From Mesocentrotus franciscanus (lineage: Eukaryota > Echinodermata > Echinoidea > Camarodonta > Strongylocentrotidae): 64,000 nucleotides of DNA. Shown piece by piece: positions 15,401 to 21,400 of this stretch. Position 1 is the first letter of the stretch, and every line of letters starts with the position of its first letter. Location: NCBI GenBank assembly GCA_037976565.1, contig CP137682.1:5330827-5394826 (forward strand), written 5' to 3'. The position numbers and the translations under genes are program-made. The notes beneath the pieces were generated by a model. The model had not been told where the DNA came from and did not search any database. It saw nothing but the letters and a program-made list of their open reading frames with translations.

Positions 15401-18400
15401 TTGTTTGGCGCTAGTTCAGAATCATATCTAGACTTCGACCCCTAACTCCGGCGTGAAGATACCCTACTAAAACATACCAAAAATCAACTAAATCTTCATC
15501 GATTGTTCAAATAATGGTCATGATTTAAAAGCCGTTATGTTTCTTACCTGTTTTTGTCAATTTTCTTATCTTTTGAGGAGTATTTTTCTGAAAAATGAAC
15601 ACTTTAGTATACACTTTCTCACAGGTTTCACGGCAAACCGCTGCACAATACATAGTGGGTTGCGTGCGGTCGAGCGCCTGCGTGAAGTTATCTACCGTAA
15701 TACTTAGGGTATCTCCACCCTGGAGTTACGGGTCGAAATTTGGATATGATTCTGAACTAGCGTCGTTTGTTTTTTCCTGTACCGTTTGGATTATAACCAA
15801 TTATATTTCACCGCGTCTCTCTCTCGATCTCTCTCCGAAATATTATAGGCCCTTATTATCATTGTCATATATATCATCCTCATCTACATGCATAACCCAA
15901 ACCCACAAAAATATATGGTCACTTCACGAAAATGAGAATTTCTATCGTTTTTGTGATTATATCATTATCCTTGTCATATCATCAACATCTACATAACAGT
16001 AAAAAAAACAAATATGATTCTTAATTTCACGGTAATGAGAACGTATATCGTTTTTGTGGTTATTATCCTTGTCATTATATCATCCAAATAAAATTCAAAC
16101 ATGGTTTATTTCTAATTCGATACCAGTGATTTACAAATGTTGCTGAAATGACATGTTTTTTCCGGGATTTGACCACCGAAATACAATTCAAACGTGGTTT
16201 ATTTCTAATTCGATACCAGTAATTTACAAATGTTGCTGAAATGACATGATTTTCCTGGATTTTTCGCACTTTTTAAAAACAATTTATACTTTTGTATGCG
16301 TAATTTGTTGGAAAATGACTCATTCCCAAATTTACAGACGGGCAAAAAAATATGCTTATTTAGAAGCACAAAAAAATATGCTTATTTAGAAGCATTCATG
16401 TCAGGACCTGCGGAACGGCGGTGCTCGGGGTGGGGCTCGAACCCCTCACCTTTTTGAAAAAGAGTAATAGAAAGAAAGAAAGAATAGCGACCTGCCAGTG
16501 TCACAAATGAGATATCAAAATATGCATGCTCATCTGACCGTAATTTATTGCCTGAAACCCTGAGCTTCTTGGTGCTTCGCCCCTGGACCCCACACCTATT
16601 AGTAAACTGCCTGTGTCACAAATAAGGTATCACAATATGCTCATCTGACTGTAATTAAATGCCTAAAACCCTTGAGATTCCGGGGCTCTGCCCTGGACCC
16701 CATCAGGGGCCCTAAGGCCAGCCATCTAACCATAATTTCTTGCCTAGAGCCCCTGAGCTTATGGGGCTCTGCCCCTGACTCCACGCCTATTAGTAAACTG
16801 CCTGTGTCACAAATAAGTTATCACAATATGCTCATCTGACCGTAATTAAATGCCTAAAAACCTTGAGATTCCGGGGGCTCTGCCCCTGGACCCCATCAGG
16901 GGCCCTAAGGCCAGCCCCTGGATGCTCATCTAACCGTGATTTCTTGCCTAAAGCTTCGCGCGGGAGGGGGAAAATTTAATTCAGACAAGGTCTGATTAAG
17001 AGTCGAGAACGGTACAACGGATCGTCTTCTTTCTCTAATAATTTAATGAAACGTCAAAGCTTGGGTGAAACTGAATTCAGACCAGGATTTAGAGTCTAGA
17101 ACGGTACAACGAATCGCTCTCTCTCTAATAATTTAATGAAACGTCAAAGCTTCCTTCGCGGGGAACTGAATCGAGAACGGTACAACGGATCGTCTTCTTT
17201 CTCTAATAATTTAATAAACGTCAAAGCTTCGCGCTTCGCGGGGTAAAATTTAATTCAGACAAGGATTAAGAGTCGAGAACGGTACAACGGATCGTCTTCT
17301 TTCTCTAATAATTTAACGAAACGTCTCAAACCCAAAAATACGGTCCTATCACGCGAATGAGAACTTCTATCGTTTTTTGTGATTATTATTATCCTTGTGA
17401 TATCATCCTCATCTACATGCCCCCAATAAAAAATACGGCCCTTTCACGCGAATGACATCTTCTATCGTTTTGGTGATTATTATCCTTGCCATACATTATC
17501 ATCCTCATTTACATGAACCACAACCAAAAAAGGGATAATCATCAGAATATTCATGATGGATTCCGATTTATCAAATTGTCTCCGATGTATTTCAGCGTTA
17601 TATTGCGAAGAAGAACAAGAATGTATGTCAATACATCCAGTGGCGGATCCAGGGCCGGGGCCCGGGCCCTCCCCTAGCAAAAAAAACAGGTAAAAACACC
17701 CTTTTGAAAAAAAAAGAAGATGGGCCCTCCTGGCGCCCAAGGGGTGGGGATGCCCCAAAAAAAGTGTGCTCACTACCCTGGCGCCCAAGGGGGTGGTGGC
17801 GGTGGAAAAATAACTCTTCCCGGATGGAAAACCTTTTTCGGGTGCCAAAAAAAATTGTGCTCACAACCCCCCACTGAGCAAAAAATCGACCGGCACGATT
17901 TTCAAATTTTTCGCACGAAGTGGGCGCCTTTAGGCCCTCCTTGCCGCCGGCTGGATCCGCCCCTGAATACATCTACATTACTTTATCTTTTCACTTGACA
18001 GTGGACAGTGCCATTCTCTCAGTTTGAGAAATGGGTAAGAAGGTCCAATGTCAACTTGAAGATTATCAGTCTGGACAGCAAAAACAAATGCTTTTCAATA
18101 TGCGTTTAGTGGGCATACCATAATGGCATTAAAAAATAGTGTGAATTGTTCTACTCACCAGGCCGCATAATAATAGGCCTATCAAATTTGAAAGTTAGAT
18201 TATTTCGAGCTTCACAATAATATGCAGTTGTTGTTTTTATTTTTATTGTATTTGTGTGCATCCAATTCACTTAGGGCTTAGGCCCAATCTCAATTCCAGA
18301 AAGAGAGAGAAAGAAAGTTTGAGATAAAGAAAGATGAATGAGAAATAATTGAGAGAGATAGGTCGAGAGAGAGAGGGAAAGAGAGAGAGAGAGAGGAGGG

Positions 18401-21400
18401 GAAAGAGAGAGAGAGAGAGGGAGAGAGAGAGGGGTGAGAGAGGGAGAGAGAGAGTAACAGGATAGTGAGGGATCAATAGAGAGAGAGAGAGAGAGAAGGG
18501 ATAGTCAGGAGAGAGAGTGAGAGAAAAGGGATACAGAAGAGAGAGAGAGAGAGAGTGCAAGCATGTGGAGATCGAATTCGAGAGGGAAAAGGTGAAAGGG
18601 GTACAGAAAGAAGAGAGAGAGAGAGAAATAGTGAGAGAAAGAAAGAGGAAGGGGATGAGTGATAAATTAAAGAGAGAAGCGATGAGAGAGAGAGAGAGAG
18701 AGACAGAAATATACATCGAAAGAGAAATAAATAGAGAAAGAGTAGAATGGTATGGGGTAGAGAAATAAAGAGAGAGGGAGAGGGAGAGAGAAGGGATAGA
18801 GAAGAGAGAGAGAGAAGGGATAGAGAAGAGAGAGACAGAGAGGGAGAGGAGAGAAGAGAGAGGAGAGAAGGGATATCGAAGAGAGAAAGAGAGAGAGAGA
18901 GGAGGGGGAGATGAGAGGGATATAGAAGCGAAGAGAGAGAGAGAGAATATCAAGTGAGAGTAACATAGGTCAACGGCTATAGAAAGAGAGACTCTTTCTA
19001 TAGCCGTATAGTATACATTATATACGGAAAGGGAGATATTAGTCCAAAACACGTGTAGCAATTCACGAATCACTGACCTCTCTGACCTCTACCCGAGGTC
19101 CGAGTGGCAGAACAACATTCCTCAATAAGGGATGATCTCAAAATAAGAATGTGCAGTACATGATTGACTGTTGGGGAAAACGTCAAGTCGACCTAATTAT
19201 TGATTATTAAATCTTTGTTTGTATGATTAAACGTATCTTCTTCTTTTTTAAATAAAGAAATAAAAAATAAATAATTTTACGTTCTGTCTATAAATGATTA
19301 CCCAAAACTGTCCCTGTACAACGACTTTGCGGGGTATATTGAGATCATCCCCGAAATACATGTGCTCAGAAAATGCAAGCCTGGGATGCGTCTTCGGGCC
19401 AAGCCAACGCACATACTATACTACACTGCACTGGGCCTGGGATCAATGCCAGCGTGTCAATGCACAATCACTCCCACAACATACAGACACGGCCCGTTCG
19501 TTCACAGAGCTGGCGAAACAGCATAGCCGAGTCATAACAAATGCATTTCAATTTGAAAACACAGAAACGATTAAGAGATGGAAATGGAAAAATAAGTTAA
19601 AGAGAACAACACTGAATATTCCGGCAGGACTGGGCATGAAATGCATAGATTTACGTACTGAATTAAGTACAGTAATTGCAGTAAAGATGGCGGCCTGATC
19701 GATTATAAAATTATATATTACGATTACAGTGTACAGACAAGTATTTTTCTTTTTTATTAACGAGACAGAATAAAAATCATACACTAAGGCAACTTGACTT
19801 AAAAAAATTATCTTCATGATTATATATATTTGATTAGTCTGGTAATATGATTTGGTGTCAAAACATGTTAATTATTACACTTTGACAATAGTGTTATATA
19901 TGTGTTATGCTCTTCAGATGACATGTAAATTTTCGAACTGAGAGGAGCTATACCAAATTTACCGGAGCACCGGTAAATTTTTTATTTTTAAAAATTTTTT
20001 TCTCCAAATCAAAAGTGTTTTAGAGCCCAATTTTGTTAGAGTTGAGTGTTCTAACACTAGGCTTCACAATGATAATGAAAATTTTAAATTTCATGATCCA
20101 CAAAAATTGAAATATTCCCAAAACTTTGTATTACCTTTAATCTTGGGCCAAACACTACCTAATCCTAAACCTAATTCTAAATCAACCTCGATGTCTATTG
20201 CACGTTTACCCCTGACCCTGTATCTTTAATGAATTAGAGCCTGGAGCACATGTTGCAAGAGCAAATGTCAGATCAGCTGGCATCTGTATAGTGTAATCTC
20301 TCTGGGACACTATTCACAGCCACATGCTGTTATTACTACACATTCTTTACTACATGCTTAGATGTTGAAAGCATTTTATAAATCCTATTAACTACACCCT
20401 GTTCAAGAAAGACGGCTGCAGATAAAAAGCTTCATCTTGAGTATACATGTACGCTCCCAGTTTGGATTGAACCTAGTGTCTGTAGAGTACAAACCACCAT
20501 TCAACAGTGATTCTACTTCCTGATCCCTGTTTGTCAGGATGCATCTAATTATCCTTCAGGTATATTTCAAACCTGATGTCAAACTATATTGCGCTTAATA
20601 CGAAATACCGTCTCTTATCAACGCAAGATACATGTAAGGGTAAAAACCTGGTGAAAAATCAAACCTACTTTCTGCTCCTTCCATTTCAATCTTGATGAAA
20701 CAATTAACTTTGCATGTATGATTTTCCAGGACTGGTCGTGAATCGTGAACCATCGCCAGTTAAGCCTCCAGGCTTCTACTTCCAGCCATCACCTCGGAAA
20801 CCTATCCACCCCCTCAGCCCATTCCAATTTCAGGAGAAATACAAGGCAGGGCTAGCCAACAGGGATGTCCCAAGCCCCTCCTCTGTTCCTCTACCATCAC
20901 CCCCGAGGGAGTCCAGAGACTTTGATGTGGAGCAGGCCTTCCTGGAGAGGTCTTCACCTGTATCTGATGACTGGCAACTGACCTTTGATGCGGGAGACAC
21001 GGAAGAAGAAGATGAGGCGGCAGAGGGAGAGCCAAAGGTAAGGTTTGGTGCTGATGATGATGATGATGATGATATTTATAATGGTGATAGTGATGATTGT
21101 GATGATAACTATGGATGAGGATGAAGAGGATGAGAAGAATTGTGATGATATTGATGATGGTAATGATGGTAATGATGATGATATTGATGATGATGATGAT
21201 GATAAGGATGATTATGTTGATGATGGCAATGACCTGTGGGTTATACCAATGATGTCAAGTGTGTGAACTGATCCTGACTCCTCTGTTTTAACTTTCCTCA
21301 AAATCCAGGTGCGGTTTGGAGAAGAGGAAATCTTTGAGATTCCTTCAGTCATTCCCAAACACGTCCGGGAGGGCGTTCACATCCAGACTTCGCCCATGGC

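Larger units (their letters stand above)
14521..20729 (+). other. Large ELYS intron filled with repeats
   Basis: 6.2 kb between two well-supported ELYS exons. It holds a MITE with CpG-richer bases (15392-15790), satellite arrays (15865-17516), an hAT MITE, a GA tract and a SINE. An open frame at 19294-19698 shows no known domain; it ends in AAGATGGCGGCC, a YY1-like word often found at promoters. Confidence 0.7.

Noticed and set aside
16420..16455. tRNA gene on the minus strand
   Set aside because: Only a B-box-like word (GGTTCGAGCCCC) is present; no acceptor stem or A-box at the right distance.
18267..19073. 268-codon minus-strand frame rich in Ser and Leu
   Set aside because: It is the translation of the GA/CT tract; frames of similar type appear at 50423-51056 and 35702-36226.
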